Below are positions 31,002 to 41,246 of a stretch of 64,000 nt of DNA, piece after piece. The stretch is from an uncultured Ruminococcus sp. (GTDB lineage Bacteria > Bacillota > Clostridia > Oscillospirales > Ruminococcaceae), in the NCBI GenBank assembly GCA_902762785.1, contig CACWPL010000003.1, forward strand, positions 1 to 64,000, read 5' to 3'. A program made the position numbers and the translations under genes. Every line of letters starts with the position of its first letter. The first letter of the stretch is position 1. The notes beneath the pieces were generated by a model. That model saw only the letters and a program-made list of their open reading frames with translations. It was not told where the DNA came from and did no database searches.

Positions 31002-32674
31002 TTGTTTCGTCTCCTTAGGATGACCACCATGCCGATGACGAGGACGGCCGTCGGGATCAGGAGGATGAACGCCTCCGCTCCGTGCAGGTCGCCGGTGGTC
31101 AGGGTGAGCGTCTCCTTGGTGAGCTGCTTCTCGGCGATGATGAGGCCGGAGCCCTTGCCGGTCATGGTGTTGACGGCGGAGATGAGGTAGTTCGCGTTGT
31201 TATACGACGCATCCTGCATCACGTTCACGTCCGTGAGGAGCATGGAGCCGAGCACCATGATGCTGCTCTGGTGGGTGACGTTGTCGATGTTCTCGCGGCG
31301 CTGGGTCAGCGCGGCCACGGTCTGGGAGCCGACGGGGGTCTTGTCGGCGTCCTCGGTGGACTCGCCCATCTTGCTCAGGTAGACGGTGTCGGACGTCTTG
31401 AGGAGCTCATGGGTGATGCCGGCGGTCTTGGAGTCCCACAGCAGCGTGATGCTGCGGCAGAGCGGCGAGACGATCGGCAGGGAGTTGTTCGCGAGGCCTG
31501 CGGCAAAGTCGGTATCCGAGATCTTCGCCACCGGCACGGACGCGTTGCCGATGCGCAGCGTCACCTGCTGGGCGGCGTTCTGATCGCCCTCGAGCACCAT
31601 CATGTCCGATACCTCGATGCCCCAGGTGGAGAGGAGCTCGTCGAGGTTGGGGGTGGCGCCCTGCGTGAAGTCGGCGAAGTAGATCATGCTGTGATCGTAC
31701 TGTCCGTCGTTGAAGAGGAAGGCGGAGATGTTGTCGACCGCCGTGGCCGTCAGATCGTTGACCGGCGCGGGGAGCACGACCACGTCGTACTTCGCGGGGT
31801 CGAGGGTGTCGTTATAGAGGTCGATCTCCTGCACATCGTAGCCGTTCTTGGTCAGCGTCTGTGCGAAGATGCCGAGGGAATAGGCGTTGTAGCTCTGGTT
31901 GTAGAGCGGCTCGCCGTTCGCGGTGGTCAGCACGGCCACATGGATCGGGTCGGCATCGGTGACGTAGAGGAGCGCCGCAGTCAGGTTCTGCTCGCCGGAG
32001 AAGCCGGTGATGCAGTCCTCGAGGGTGCCCTGGCCGTAGTAGCGGTACATGGCGTACTTCTGCTGGTCATAGGTGAAGAGGTCGCCCACGCTCACCACGC
32101 GCAGCTTGGTGTCGTCGTTCGCATCCGCCACGATGATGTCGCCCTCCTGGAGGGTGCCGGAGTAGCCGGCCTGGTAGCGGTTGACCACGTCCGGGTCGGT
32201 GTTCGGGTCGACATAGCGGAGGGTGATCTTGTCGGAATACTGGGTGTACTTCTCCAGCAGCTCCGAGATCATCTTCATATTGGTGCCGCCCGTCTGGAAA
32301 TTGCTCTCGCCCATGAGGACATTGATCGAGACAGGCTTGTCGAGCTTCGTCAGGTAGTCGATGCTCTCCTGCGAGATCTCGTAGATGCCGTCCTCGGTCA
32401 GGTCGAGCTTGAGCGGGTAGCGCTCGGTGAGGTGGCTCACCAGGATGTTCAGTACCACCACGATCGCCACGACCACGCAGGTGATGGCCGTCGCAAGGCC
32501 GCCGTAGCGCAGACGCTTGCGCATCGCCACATTGACGGGCTTCTTGGGCTTCTCCGGCTTGGGGGCATCGCCGGTGGTCTCGGTCGTTTCGGTGGTTTCG
32601 GTGTTTTCGGTCTTCTCGGCCGGCTCCTCGGTGGAGGGAGCGGCCGTCAGATTCTCTTTTTCGTTATCTGCCAT
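30998..32674 (-). CDS. GldG-family ABC accessory membrane protein
   Basis: 558 residues from ATG 32672-32674 (TAAGGAGGGAC upstream); the longer frame lies in the permease gene. Acidic Glu/Thr/Pro-rich cytoplasmic N-terminus (TENTETTETTETTGDAPKPE), TM at about 75-98 (ITCVVVAIVVVLNILVSHL), a large extracytoplasmic ABC_transp_aux-like region (KPVSINVLMGESNF ... DVVVLPAPVNDL), and a C-terminal TM (FILLIPTAVLVIGMVVILRR). It pairs with the permease and ATPase encoded upstream. In gliding Bacteroidetes GldG works with GldA/F; here the role is presumably export or envelope remodelling. Confidence 0.88.
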   Translation of the reverse strand: MADNEKENLTAAPSTEEPAEKTENTETTETTETTGDAPKPEKPKKPVNVAMRKRLRYGGLATAITCVVVAIVVVLNILVSHLTERYPLKLDLTEDGIYEISQESIDYLTKLDKPVSINVLMGESNFQTGGTNMKMISELLEKYTQYSDKITLRYVDPNTDPDVVNRYQAGYSGTLQEGDIIVADANDDTKLRVVSVGDLFTYDQQKYAMYRYYGQGTLEDCITGFSGEQNLTAALLYVTDADPIHVAVLTTANGEPLYNQSYNAYSLGIFAQTLTKNGYDVQEIDLYNDTLDPAKYDVVVLPAPVNDLTATAVDNISAFLFNDGQYDHSMIYFADFTQGATPNLDELLSTWGIEVSDMMVLEGDQNAAQQVTLRIGNASVPVAKISDTDFAAGLANNSLPIVSPLCRSITLLWDSKTAGITHELLKTSDTVYLSKMGESTEDADKTPVGSQTVAALTQRRENIDNVTHQSSIMVLGSMLLTDVNVMQDASYNNANYLISAVNTMTGKGSGLIIAEKQLTKETLTLTTGDLHGAEAFILLIPTAVLVIGMVVILRRRNK

Positions 32675-32687
32675 GACAAGTCCCTCC

Positions 32688-33392
32688 TTAGCTCCAGCGG
32701 CGCTTCTCGAACACGCGGACGGTGAAGAAATTGAACAGCACCGCCGTGCTGATGAAGAACAGCACGCTCGAGATGTCAAAGATGCCGCAGGTGAATGCAT
32801 AGTATCTCGTGTAGAAGCTCAGACCATAGAGCGCGGTCTGGAGCCAGGAGATGCTCACGCGCGCCGCGAGCGTATCCACGAGGAAGAACATCAGCAGGCA
32901 GATGATGCCCGCCGCGGCCGCAGCGACCTGGTTCTCCGTCAGGGAGGAGATGAACAGGCCCACGGCGATGAACGCGCCGCCGACCAGCAGGATCGCCAGA
33001 TAGTTCGAGAGCACCGTCATCCACGCGACCGTGCCGAAGAGCGACAGGATCAGGCCGTAGACGAAGGCGATGCTGACGGCGATGACGTACATCGTCAGTG
33101 CCGCGAAATACTTGCCGAGCACGATGCCCGTCAGCGAGACAGGCGCGGTCAGGAGCCCCTGCTCGGTCTTCTGCTTCTTCTCCTCGCTGAACAGACGCAT
33201 GGTCAGCAGCGGGATCAGGAAGATGCTCACGATGAACATGGTCGAGAACACGCCCGCGAGGTCGGCAGAGCCGCCCGCCAGGTTGTCCATGATGAAGAAG
33301 AAATCGCAGATCAGATAAAATACGCAAAGGAACACATATGCGATGCTCGAGGTAAAGAACGCCCCGATCTCTCTGCGGTAGATAGCGCCCAT
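32688..33392 (-). CDS. ABC-2 permease (GldF-like)
   Basis: 234 residues, six TM helices. The N-terminal IYRREIGAFFTSSIAYVFLC and the EEKKQKTEQGLLTAPVS loop between TM2 and TM3 are typical of GldF/ABC-2 membrane subunits. It shares one nucleotide with the ATPase gene end upstream and is followed 13 nt later by the GldG-like gene. Confidence 0.9.
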   Translation of the reverse strand: MGAIYRREIGAFFTSSIAYVFLCVFYLICDFFFIMDNLAGGSADLAGVFSTMFIVSIFLIPLLTMRLFSEEKKQKTEQGLLTAPVSLTGIVLGKYFAALTMYVIAVSIAFVYGLILSLFGTVAWMTVLSNYLAILLVGGAFIAVGLFISSLTENQVAAAAAGIICLLMFFLVDTLAARVSISWLQTALYGLSFYTRYYAFTCGIFDISSVLFFISTAVLFNFFTVRVFEKRRWS

Positions 33393-34366
33393 TACTTCGC
33401 ACCTCCGTTCGTACCGTCCTTATTGAAGGCCACGCGCTCGCCCATGGTGATCTTGAGGAAGATGTCCTCAAGGGTCATCTCCATGGTCTTGAGCATGAGG
33501 ATGTCCCACCCGTTCTCGCGCGCGATGCGGTTGATGTCGCGGCGCACGTCGCGGCCGGGCTCGGCCTCCATCTCATATTCCCAGATGCCCGGCTCGCGCT
33601 CCATGTCGGCACGGACATACTTGAGCCCCTCGATGCCGCGGATGGCCTGCAGGATCGCGGCCTTCTCGCCCTCGATGCGGGCGATGACGCGGTGGTCGGT
33701 CGTGACCTGGTTCGAGAGGTTGGTGGCGGTGTCATTGGCGGCGAGGGTGCCGTGGTCGATGATGACCACGCGGTCGCAGACCGCCTGGATCTCCGAGAGG
33801 ATGTGCGAGGACAGGATGACTGTGTGGTTCTTGCCCAGACGCTTGATGAGCGTGCGGATCTCGACCATCTGCTTGGGGTCGAGGCCGACGGTCGGCTCGT
33901 CGAGGATCAGCACCGGCGGGTTGCCGATGAGCGCCTGCGCGAGGCCGACACGCTGCTTGTAGCCCTTCGAGAGGTTCTTGATGAGGCGCCCCTCCACGTC
34001 CTTGATCTTGCAGAGCGTCATGACGTCCTTCATGTGGGAACGCCGCGGCAGCTTGCACTTTTTCAGGTCAAAGACGAAGTTCAGGTAGGCCTTCACCGTC
34101 ATATCCAGATACAGCGGCGGGATCTCCGGCAGGTAGCCGATGAAGGACTTGGCCTTGATCGGGTCCTCCAAAATGTCCACGCCATTGATGATGGCCTGCC
34201 CGGAGGTCGAGGAGATGTAGCCGGTCAGCATGTTCATCGTGGTGGATTTCCCGGCGCCGTTCGGCCCCAGGAAGCCCAGGATCTCGCCGTCCTCCACGGT
34301 GAAGCTGATGCCGTCCACGGCCTTCTTGTCGCCGTAGTGCTTTGTCAGATCTCTGACTTCTATCAT
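33392..34366 (-). CDS. ABC transporter ATPase (GldA-like)
   Basis: 324 residues. Walker A GPNGAGKST (about 35-43), signature LSKGYKQRV, Walker B LILDEPTVGLDP, and a C-terminal ~90-residue extension (about 230-324) beyond the normal ATPase fold that is common in GldA/CcmA-like members. First gene of the four-gene ABC unit ATPase-permease-GldG-DUF4340. No clear -35/-10 pair was found in the 94-nt gap to ribF; transcription may partly read through from the ribF operon. Confidence 0.92.
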   Translation of the reverse strand: MIEVRDLTKHYGDKKAVDGISFTVEDGEILGFLGPNGAGKSTTMNMLTGYISSTSGQAIINGVDILEDPIKAKSFIGYLPEIPPLYLDMTVKAYLNFVFDLKKCKLPRRSHMKDVMTLCKIKDVEGRLIKNLSKGYKQRVGLAQALIGNPPVLILDEPTVGLDPKQMVEIRTLIKRLGKNHTVILSSHILSEIQAVCDRVVIIDHGTLAANDTATNLSNQVTTDHRVIARIEGEKAAILQAIRGIEGLKYVRADMEREPGIWEYEMEAEPGRDVRRDINRIARENGWDILMLKTMEMTLEDIFLKITMGERVAFNKDGTNGGAK

Positions 34367-34460
34367 GAGGAATGATCCCCCTCCTTACGATCTTGTTCGA
34401 TCGCTCTTTTTTTGCTGCACGGCCAGTGCGCCTGGTCATGCAGGATATAGGATACCGCGC

Positions 34461-35369
34461 TTATGTGTCAGTATCGTGATAGCTTTTGGAAAGCTGGCTG
34501 ACAACGCCCAGATCCTTCTCCATCTGCTCGCGCAGCGCCTCGACGGACTCGAACTGCCGCTCCTCGCGGATGGCCTTCGTCAGCACGACGGCCACGTCCT
34601 GTCCGTAAAGGTCGCCCTCGTAGCCGAGGATATGGGTCTCAGCGAGGGGCATGCCCTCGTAATGCACGGTCGGCTTCATGCCGATGTTGGTCAGTGCGCG
34701 GTGCCACCGGCCGTCCGGGGTCTGTGCCTCTGCGGCATAGACGCCGTAGCGCGGCACGATCTGTCCCTTGCGGAAGATCTGGTTGATGGTCGGGAAGCCG
34801 ATGCTCCCGCCGAGCGCCGCCCCGTGGATGACCGCACCGAAGATGGTGTAGGGCGCGCCGAGCAGCAGGTTGGCATGCTTGATGTCGCCCTCGAGGAGCA
34901 GCGAGCGGACCGCGCTCGAGGAGACCTTCTCGCCCCCGCAGCGCACATCGTCCACGATCTCGATCGTGATACCGGCCTTCTCGCCGAGCCTGCGCAGGTC
35001 CTCCGCGTCCCAGCGGGCGTCCTTGCCGAAGCGGAAGTCGTTCCCGCAGACCGCGTAGGCCGCATTCATGCGGCGGCAGAGGATCTCGCGGACGAAGTCC
35101 TCCCCGGACATCTCGCAGACCATCTCAAAGGGCGGCGCATAGATGCGCTCCATGCCGCACTCAGTCTCGAGGATGTGGATCTTCAGATCGGTGGGGTACA
35201 GGTAGCCCGGCGCGTTCTTCATCGCCGACATCTCGGCATGGAACGTGAAGGCACCGGGGATGAGGCCGTTCTTCTTCTGCCGAACGGCCGCTTGGAGCAC
35301 AGCACGGTGCCCCTGATGGACGCCATCGAAGAGTCCGAGCGCCACAGCGCCTTGTTTTTGTATGCTCAT
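34461..35369 (-). CDS. ribF: Bifunctional riboflavin kinase/FAD synthetase
   Basis: 302 residues from ATG 35367-35369, with AAAGGCGGTGA upstream. The N-terminal FAD synthetase domain carries ALGLFDGVHQGHRAVL (GxFDGVHxGH nucleotidyltransferase motif). The C-terminal riboflavin kinase domain carries SIGFPTINQI and the TNIGMKPTVHYEG segment. It makes FMN and then FAD. It is the last gene of the rimP-ribF superoperon, next to truB as usual in Firmicutes. Confidence 0.95.
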   Translation of the reverse strand: MSIQKQGAVALGLFDGVHQGHRAVLQAAVRQKKNGLIPGAFTFHAEMSAMKNAPGYLYPTDLKIHILETECGMERIYAPPFEMVCEMSGEDFVREILCRRMNAAYAVCGNDFRFGKDARWDAEDLRRLGEKAGITIEIVDDVRCGGEKVSSSAVRSLLLEGDIKHANLLLGAPYTIFGAVIHGAALGGSIGFPTINQIFRKGQIVPRYGVYAAEAQTPDGRWHRALTNIGMKPTVHYEGMPLAETHILGYEGDLYGQDVAVVLTKAIREERQFESVEALREQMEKDLGVVSQLSKSYHDTDT

Positions 35370-35418
35370 GTACGTCACCGCCTTTCGTAAATGTAGGGAA
35401 TGTCGATCGGATATACTG

Positions 35419-36339
35419 TCATGCCCTCGGCGCGCTGAGGTTGCGCTCCACGCGGAGCACGCCCTCCTCCCGGTCGGGGACGGCCGTGCCGAGGAAGCCG
35501 TCCGGGTCGCCGAACACGGCATAGCGTGCCGCATCCGCTGCCCGGTCGCCGAGCCCCGCGAGCGGGAGCTTGACGCCATTGCGATATAGGTCGGTCTCCC
35601 GCGCATCGAGCCGGAGCGCCGGGAGACTGGCGAAGGCCGCCTCCAGCGGGGTCACGAGCGTGTCTGCCGTGCCCGCCTCTGCGGCGGCGATGATCGCCTC
35701 GAGGGTGTGGCTCTGCGCCTCCGTGAAGCCGCAGGCCGCTGTCCGCCGCAGGCCGGTCATGACCGCCCCGCATCCGAGCGCCTGTCCCATATCGTGGACG
35801 AGCGTGCGGACATAGGTCCCCTTGCCGCAGGAGACGGTGAGCTGTCCTTCCCCGGTGGACGGGTCGAAGGCCGTCAGGAGCATCTCGTAGATCATGATGC
35901 GCCGCGGCGTGCGTGCGACCTCCTTGCCGGCGCGGGCGAGCTCGTAGAGCTTTTTCCCGCCGACCTTGACCGCCGAATACATCGGCGGGAGCTGGTCGAT
36001 CTCGCCGGCGGGCAGCACGGACGTGATGTCGTCGGCCGTGATGCCGGAGAAGGGCCGCGTCTCGAGGACGGTGCCGGTGCTGTCCTGCGTGTCGGAGATC
36101 TGGCCGAGACGGAAGTCGGCCGTATAGGCCTTGTCCTCGCTCGGGAGCATCCCGCACGCACGGGTGGCATAGCCCGCGAACACGGGCAGCACGCCGGTGG
36201 CCATGGGGTCGAGCGTGCCGGCGTGGCCGAGGCGGCGCTGGTGCAGCACGCCCCGCAGCTTGCCGATCACGTCGAAGGACGTCCATCCGGCGGGCTTATC
36301 CACGATGAGGATGCCGCTCAGGCCGTCAGCGCCCTTCAC
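35419..36339 (-). CDS. truB: tRNA pseudouridine-55 synthase
   Basis: 306 residues. It begins SGILIVDKPAGWTSFDVI, has the catalytic D44 in GHAGTLDPMATG and the later GTYVRTLVHDMG motif. It converts U55 to pseudouridine in the T loop of tRNAs. It overlaps the DHH gene by 4 nt and is followed by ribF. Confidence 0.96.
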   Translation of the reverse strand: MKGADGLSGILIVDKPAGWTSFDVIGKLRGVLHQRRLGHAGTLDPMATGVLPVFAGYATRACGMLPSEDKAYTADFRLGQISDTQDSTGTVLETRPFSGITADDITSVLPAGEIDQLPPMYSAVKVGGKKLYELARAGKEVARTPRRIMIYEMLLTAFDPSTGEGQLTVSCGKGTYVRTLVHDMGQALGCGAVMTGLRRTAACGFTEAQSHTLEAIIAAAEAGTADTLVTPLEAAFASLPALRLDARETDLYRNGVKLPLAGLGDRAADAARYAVFGDPDGFLGTAVPDREEGVLRVERNLSAPRA

Positions 36340-37289
36340 AGTGCGCTCCTGACGGCCGCGATGACGCGGTCACGCAGGTCGTCCTGCGTCCCCTCGAGGA
36401 GACACCCAGCCGCCTTGACATGTCCGCCGCCGCCGAAGGTCTGGCAGATGGCCGAGACGTCCACGTCTCCGGCCGCCCGCATCGACACCTTGAACACGCC
36501 CGGCTCGCGCTCCCGCATGGTCACGCCCACCTCGACGCCCTCCGGCGCGAGGGGCAGGTTCGCAAGGCCCTCCATGTCCTTCTCGTCGACGTCGTTCTCA
36601 TGCATCACGTCGATGGTCGCCCAGATGAGGGTGAGCCTTCCGTCCAGGTGATACTCCATATGCGAGAGCATCGCCATCTCCGCACGCAGACGCCCCGGGG
36701 ACTTGACATCGAACATCGCCCGATTGATGAGATCGTAGCGGATGTCCGGGCAAAGGTCCATCAGATCGGCCACAGCGCGGTGGGTGGATGCAGAGGCGTT
36801 CGAGAACTTGAAGCATCCCGTGTCGGTCGCCATGCCCGTGTAGAGGCACTTCACGATGGGCTCGGTGAAGGTCACGCCCATCGCGCGGTATACCTTATAT
36901 AATACCTCGCAGGCCGCGGAGGCATCGCTCTCGAGGAGCAGCGCCTTCGCGTAGCCCTTGTTGGAGATATGGTGGTCGACGCAGAGGTCTACCCTGCCGC
37001 CGTAGGTGTCCGCGAGGCGCCCGAAGAGCTTCTCGTCGGCCACATCCACAGCGATGACGGTCTGCGGCTCGAACGTCTCCTCCTCGCCCTCCGGCAGCAA
37101 AAAGCCGAAGCGCGGCGGGATGGGGTCGCAGCAGAGCACCTGTGCGCGCTTGCCGAGCTGCCGCAGCACCGCCTGGAGCGAGTAGCCCGCGCCGATGCAG
37201 TCGCCGTCCGGGGCCTGGTGGATGAGGATGTGGACATCCTCGCAGGCGAGGAAGCGGGCGGCCATCTCCTCTACGGTCAGTCTGTTCAT
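36336..37289 (-). CDS. nrnA: DHH-family phosphoesterase (NrnA-like)
   Basis: 317 residues. DHH motifs HQAPDGDCIGAG (metal-binding Asp), AVDVAD and VDHHISN (Asp-His-His) are followed by a DHHA1 domain ending FGGGGHVKAAGCL. Members degrade nanoRNA/oligoribonucleotides, and many dephosphorylate pAp. Its place between rbfA and truB is the standard Firmicutes location. It overlaps rbfA and truB by 4 nt each. Confidence 0.92.
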   Translation of the reverse strand: MNRLTVEEMAARFLACEDVHILIHQAPDGDCIGAGYSLQAVLRQLGKRAQVLCCDPIPPRFGFLLPEGEEETFEPQTVIAVDVADEKLFGRLADTYGGRVDLCVDHHISNKGYAKALLLESDASAACEVLYKVYRAMGVTFTEPIVKCLYTGMATDTGCFKFSNASASTHRAVADLMDLCPDIRYDLINRAMFDVKSPGRLRAEMAMLSHMEYHLDGRLTLIWATIDVMHENDVDEKDMEGLANLPLAPEGVEVGVTMREREPGVFKVSMRAAGDVDVSAICQTFGGGGHVKAAGCLLEGTQDDLRDRVIAAVRSAL

Positions 37290-37654
37290 GCGTCCTCCTC
37301 TGTGGGGTCGGAGGGGAGGTCGAGCGCATCGAGCTTGCGCGTCACCTCGGCGCCGCGCGCGATGGAGTCATCGGCGATGAAGTGCAGCTCCGGGCTCTTG
37401 CGCATCTTGAGCCGTGCGAACAGCTCGCGCCGGATGAAGCCGGCGGCGGAGCGCAGTCCCTTGACGGACTCCTTGGTATCGTCCATGCCGCGCAGGCTCG
37501 AGACGAAGACCTTGCAGTGTGACCCATCGCCCGCCAGCTCGACCCGGACGATCGAGAGCATGTCGCTCACGCGGGGGTCCTTGACCTGACGGAGGATGTC
37601 GGTCAGCTCGCGATGGATGTCCTCCGACATACGGTCGTTCTTAAAGCTTGGCAT
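37286..37654 (-). CDS. rbfA: Ribosome-binding factor A
   Basis: 122 residues, a single KH-like fold: RMSEDIHRELTDILRQVKDP, SIVRVELAGDGSHCKVFVSS and the C-terminal SPELHFIADDSI. It helps mature 16S rRNA of the 30S subunit, especially in cold. The start overlaps the 107-residue gene by 14 nt. Confidence 0.94.
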   Translation of the reverse strand: MPSFKNDRMSEDIHRELTDILRQVKDPRVSDMLSIVRVELAGDGSHCKVFVSSLRGMDDTKESVKGLRSAAGFIRRELFARLKMRKSPELHFIADDSIARGAEVTRKLDALDLPSDPTEEDA

Positions 37655-37964
37655 CCGTCTCCTCCTTCTGCTCCTCGGTCATCACGAAATGCTCGCTGCC
37701 ATTGAGGAACACAGCGTTGTCGAGCAGCTCCGTCAGGTCGCTGGCCGCATCGGCATCATAGGAGATCAGCTCCTCGGCCGAGATGGGCGTGGCGACGGCC
37801 GCGAGGTCGTCCTCCTCAGGCGCCTCGATGGCGGGGCACTGCCCGAGCAGGATCCGCTTGACGGATTCAAAGAAGAAGATGTCCACAGGACCGAACTGGT
37901 CCCATGCCAGAGCTTCATCGCAGTATTGCAGCATATCATCGGTGCTCATCCGATCAAGTGCCAT
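37641..37964 (-). CDS. Hypothetical 107-aa protein between infB and rbfA
   Basis: ATG at 37962-37964 preceded by AAAGGGATGACG. Acidic, with Leu/Asp-rich helices (MLQYCDEALAWDQFGPVDIF) and no recognised motif. It overlaps rbfA by 14 nt and follows infB by 66 nt, so it is carried in the superoperon. This slot is usually empty in Firmicutes. The overlap and codon pattern support a real gene, but no function can be named. Confidence 0.72.
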   Translation of the reverse strand: MALDRMSTDDMLQYCDEALAWDQFGPVDIFFFESVKRILLGQCPAIEAPEEDDLAAVATPISAEELISYDADAASDLTELLDNAVFLNGSEHFVMTEEQKEETDAKL

Positions 37965-38030
37965 GGTAACGTCATCCCTTTCTGATCAGTTTTGATAAAG
38001 ATGGGGCATCGCCCCGACCGCGCGGGGCGG

Positions 38031-40649
38031 TCACTCGGGGCGGTATTCCTCCATGATATAGGCCTCGAAGATGTCGCCGGTCTTGAGGTCGGCGAACTTC
38101 TCGAGCGAAACGCCGCACTCATAGCCGCTGGCGACCTCCTTGACGGCGTCCTTGAAGCGCTGGAGACCGGCGATCTTGTCGTCGGCGATGATAATGCCGT
38201 CGCGCACCACGCGGATCTGGCTCGCACGGGTCAGCTTGCCCTCGAGCACATAGGAGCCGGCAACGGTGCCGACGCTGGAGATCTTGTAGATCTCGCGCAC
38301 CTCGGCCTTGCCGAGGATCACCTCGCGGAGCTTCGGGGCGAGCATGCCCTTCATGGCCGTGGAGATCTCCTCGATGGCGTCGTAGATGATGCGGTAGAGA
38401 CGGATGTCCACGCCGTCACGCGCTGCGCTCTCGGCGGCCACATTGTCCGGGCGGACATTGAAGCCGACGATGATGGCGTTCGAGGCGTTTGCCAGCATGA
38501 CGTCGCTCTCCTTGACCGCGCCGACCGCGGAATGGATCACGCGCACGCGCACCTCGTCGTTCGAGAGCTTCTCGAGCGAGGTCTTGACGGCCTCGGCAGA
38601 GCCCTGTACGTCCGCCTTGACGATGATGGGCAGCTCCTTGGTCTGGCCCTCCTCGATCTGGCTGAAGAGGTTGTCGAGAGTGAGCTTGGTGGAGTGCGAC
38701 TGGAACATGGCCTCCTTCTGCTCGTGCTTACGCTGCTCGACCAGAGTCCTTGCGAGGCGCTCGTCGGCAACGGCATCGAACACGTCGCCCGCGCTCGGTA
38801 CCTCGTCGAGGCCGGTGATCTCGACCGGGACGGACGGGCCGGCATCCTTGACAGGCTTGCCGTTATAGTCGGTCATGACGCGCACCTTGCCGACGGTCGT
38901 GCCGGCGATGATGATGTCGCCCGTATGGAGCGTGCCCTTCTGTACGAGCAGGGTCGCGATCGGGCCGCGGCCCTTGTCCAGACGCGCCTCCACGACGGTG
39001 CCCTTGGCGAGACGGTCGGGATTGGCGGTCAGCTCCTTGACCTCGGCGACGAGCAGGATGCTCTCGAGCAGGTCGTCGATGCCCTGGCCGGTCTTGGCGG
39101 AAACAGGGATGCAGATGGTGTCGCCGCCCCACTGCTCGCATACCAGGCCATACTCGGTGAGCTGCTGGAGCACGCGGTCGGGATCGGCCGCCTCCTTATC
39201 CATCTTGTTGATGGCCACGATGACGGTCGTGCCGGCCGCCTTGGCGTGGTTGATGGACTCGACGGTCTGCGGCATGATGCCGTCATCCGCCGCAACGACG
39301 AGGATGGCGATGTCGGTGATGTTCGCGCCGCGCGCACGCATGGACGTGAAGGCCTCATGGCCGGGGGTGTCGAGGAAGGTGATGACCTTGCCCTCGTGCT
39401 TCACCTGGTACGCACCGATGTGCTGGGTGATGCCGCCGGCCTCGGAGGCGGTGACATTGGCATGACGGATGCGGTCGAGGATGGAGGTCTTGCCGTGGTC
39501 GACATGGCCCATGACCACAACGACCGGCGGACGGGGCTGCTGATTCTCGTCGTCGTGCTCCTCGGACTCGATCAGACGCTCCTCGATGGTGACCACGACC
39601 TCCTTCTCGACCTTGGCGCCGAGCTCCTCGGCCACCAGGCTCGCGGTGTCGAAATCGACCTCCTCATTGATGGACGCCATGACGCCCAGACCCATCAGCT
39701 TGCCGATGACCTTGGAGGCCGTGACCTTCAGACGGGTGGCCAGCTCGCCGACCTGGATGCTGTCCGGGATCTTGACGCGGAGCTGCTGCTTTCTGGCGCG
39801 CTCGAGCTCGAGACGGTTCAGGCGCTGTGCCTCGGTCTCCTGCTTGCGGCCGCCGCCGTTCTTGGCCTTGTTGCGCTGGGCAGACTTCTGGTTGATCTTC
39901 TGCTTCTTGGTGGACGCATTGTCGCGGCGCTTATCGGGGCCTGCGATCTGCTCATAGCGCTCGTTGTACTTGTCGAGATCGACATAGCTGCCGCGCGTGT
40001 CGACGGTGCGGCGATTCTTGTCGCTGTCCTCGGTGCGGGGCGCAGCCGTCTCCGCCACGACGCCGCCCAGACGGGTCTTCTCGCCGTGTACCTGCGGAGT
40101 CTTGTTCTTCTTCTTCTCCTCCTTGCGGCGGCGCGCATCCTGCTTCGGGGCCTCCTCGGCCTTGGGGGCAGGTGCGGTCTCCTGCTTGGGAGCGGCGGGC
40201 TTCTCCTCCGCCTTGGGTGCCTCCTGCTTGGGGGCCTCGACGGGCTTCTCCTCGACCTTCGGCGCCTCCGTCTTGGGTGCCTCTGCGGGCTTCTCCACGG
40301 CCTTCGGTGCCTCCTGCTTGGGGGCCTCGGCCGGAGTCTCCTTGGCCTTGGGCGCGTCCTGCTTGGCCGTCTTGGCGGCCTTCTTCGGCGCCTTCTCGGC
40401 GGCCGGTGCCTTCTCGCGGCGAGGCTCATTGCGGGTCGCGAAATATTCGTCAAAGCTCTTCACGCTGTGGGTCTGGGTCATATACTCCAGCAGCAGATCG
40501 AGCTCCTCCTCCGTGATCGAGGAGCTGGCGCTCTTCTTGGCCGGCTCACCGGGATCGAGGCACTTCTCGTTCACGATCGTGGCAAGCTCCTTGGCAGGGA
40601 TCCCAAACCCCTTCGCCAGGTCAGTCAACTTGATCTTCTTCGTAGCCAT
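38031..40649 (-). CDS. infB: Translation initiation factor IF-2
   Basis: 872 residues from ATG 40647-40649, 10 nt after AGGAGG; an ATG three codons earlier sits too close to the ribosome site. IF2_N modules flank a ~130-residue Lys/Glu/Pro/Ala repeat region ([20 protein letters not shown] style). The GTPase domain starts near 380 ([24 protein letters not shown]), followed by domains II-IV. It places initiator fMet-tRNA on the 30S subunit. Confidence 0.97.
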   Translation of the reverse strand: MATKKIKLTDLAKGFGIPAKELATIVNEKCLDPGEPAKKSASSSITEEELDLLLEYMTQTHSVKSFDEYFATRNEPRREKAPAAEKAPKKAAKTAKQDAPKAKETPAEAPKQEAPKAVEKPAEAPKTEAPKVEEKPVEAPKQEAPKAEEKPAAPKQETAPAPKAEEAPKQDARRRKEEKKKNKTPQVHGEKTRLGGVVAETAAPRTEDSDKNRRTVDTRGSYVDLDKYNERYEQIAGPDKRRDNASTKKQKINQKSAQRNKAKNGGGRKQETEAQRLNRLELERARKQQLRVKIPDSIQVGELATRLKVTASKVIGKLMGLGVMASINEEVDFDTASLVAEELGAKVEKEVVVTIEERLIESEEHDDENQQPRPPVVVVMGHVDHGKTSILDRIRHANVTASEAGGITQHIGAYQVKHEGKVITFLDTPGHEAFTSMRARGANITDIAILVVAADDGIMPQTVESINHAKAAGTTVIVAINKMDKEAADPDRVLQQLTEYGLVCEQWGGDTICIPVSAKTGQGIDDLLESILLVAEVKELTANPDRLAKGTVVEARLDKGRGPIATLLVQKGTLHTGDIIIAGTTVGKVRVMTDYNGKPVKDAGPSVPVEITGLDEVPSAGDVFDAVADERLARTLVEQRKHEQKEAMFQSHSTKLTLDNLFSQIEEGQTKELPIIVKADVQGSAEAVKTSLEKLSNDEVRVRVIHSAVGAVKESDVMLANASNAIIVGFNVRPDNVAAESAARDGVDIRLYRIIYDAIEEISTAMKGMLAPKLREVILGKAEVREIYKISSVGTVAGSYVLEGKLTRASQIRVVRDGIIIADDKIAGLQRFKDAVKEVASGYECGVSLEKFADLKTGDIFEAYIMEEYRPE

Positions 40650-40663
40650 AGGCAGCATACCTC

Positions 40664-40996
40664 CTACTCTGACGGCTCCTGCGCCGCTGTTTCCTCGGCG
40701 CCGAGCGCTTCCATCCTGCCAAAAAAGCCTTCATCCGTCACGGCGGCGACCACCGCGCGTCGGCCGGTCGCGTCCCCGAAAGCCTCCGAATCCATCGGGA
40801 GGGGACAGACAGGCACGTTCGCCTTCTGGCAGAAAAACATTACCTCTTTATATGTTTTCGGCGATATATCGGACATCGTGATCACACCGCAGACCTTCCC
40901 GCCGGCGAGCGCCTCCTTCATGGGCGCGAAACCGATCACCAAACGTCCGGCCTTGCGGCAGATACTAATGATCCCCTTCAGCTTCTGATAACGCAT
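40664..40996 (-). CDS. ylxQ: L7Ae/L30e-family RNA-binding protein (YlxQ)
   Basis: 110 residues: [19 protein letters not shown] ... [20 protein letters not shown] is the L7Ae/L30e fold, lacking the strongest kink-turn signature. Position between ylxR and infB is conserved. Probably binds structured RNA. It overlaps ylxR by 32 nt. Confidence 0.9.
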   Translation of the reverse strand: MRYQKLKGIISICRKAGRLVIGFAPMKEALAGGKVCGVITMSDISPKTYKEVMFFCQKANVPVCPLPMDSEAFGDATGRRAVVAAVTDEGFFGRMEALGAEETAAQEPSE

Positions 40997-41240
40997 GGAG
41001 CATCACCTCATAGACCTCCGGCGCCACCCGGCAGGAAAAGCTCTTCTCGAGCCGATGGCTCTTCTGTGCCGCACGCAGACAGTCTGCGGATCTGCACAGA
41101 TAAGCCCCTCTCCCCGCCAAACGGCCGGTCAGGTCGAGCTGTATCTCGCCCTCCTTGGGCTTCACCACACGGATCAGCTCACGCTTCGGGCGCATCTCGC
41201 CGCATCCGATGCACATGCGCATCGGGATCTTCTTGACCAT
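40965..41240 (-). CDS. rnpM: YlxR/RnpM family RNA-binding protein
   Basis: 91 residues. RMCIGCGEMRPKRELIRVV and GRLAGRGAYLCRSADCLRAA are the hallmark CxGC and GRGAYxC motifs of YlxR (DUF448). The Bacillus homologue binds RNase P RNA and modulates its activity. Between nusA (6-nt gap) and ylxQ. Confidence 0.94.
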   Translation of the reverse strand: MVKKIPMRMCIGCGEMRPKRELIRVVKPKEGEIQLDLTGRLAGRGAYLCRSADCLRAAQKSHRLEKSFSCRVAPEVYEVMLHALSEAEGDH

Positions 41241-41246
41241 ATCGCG

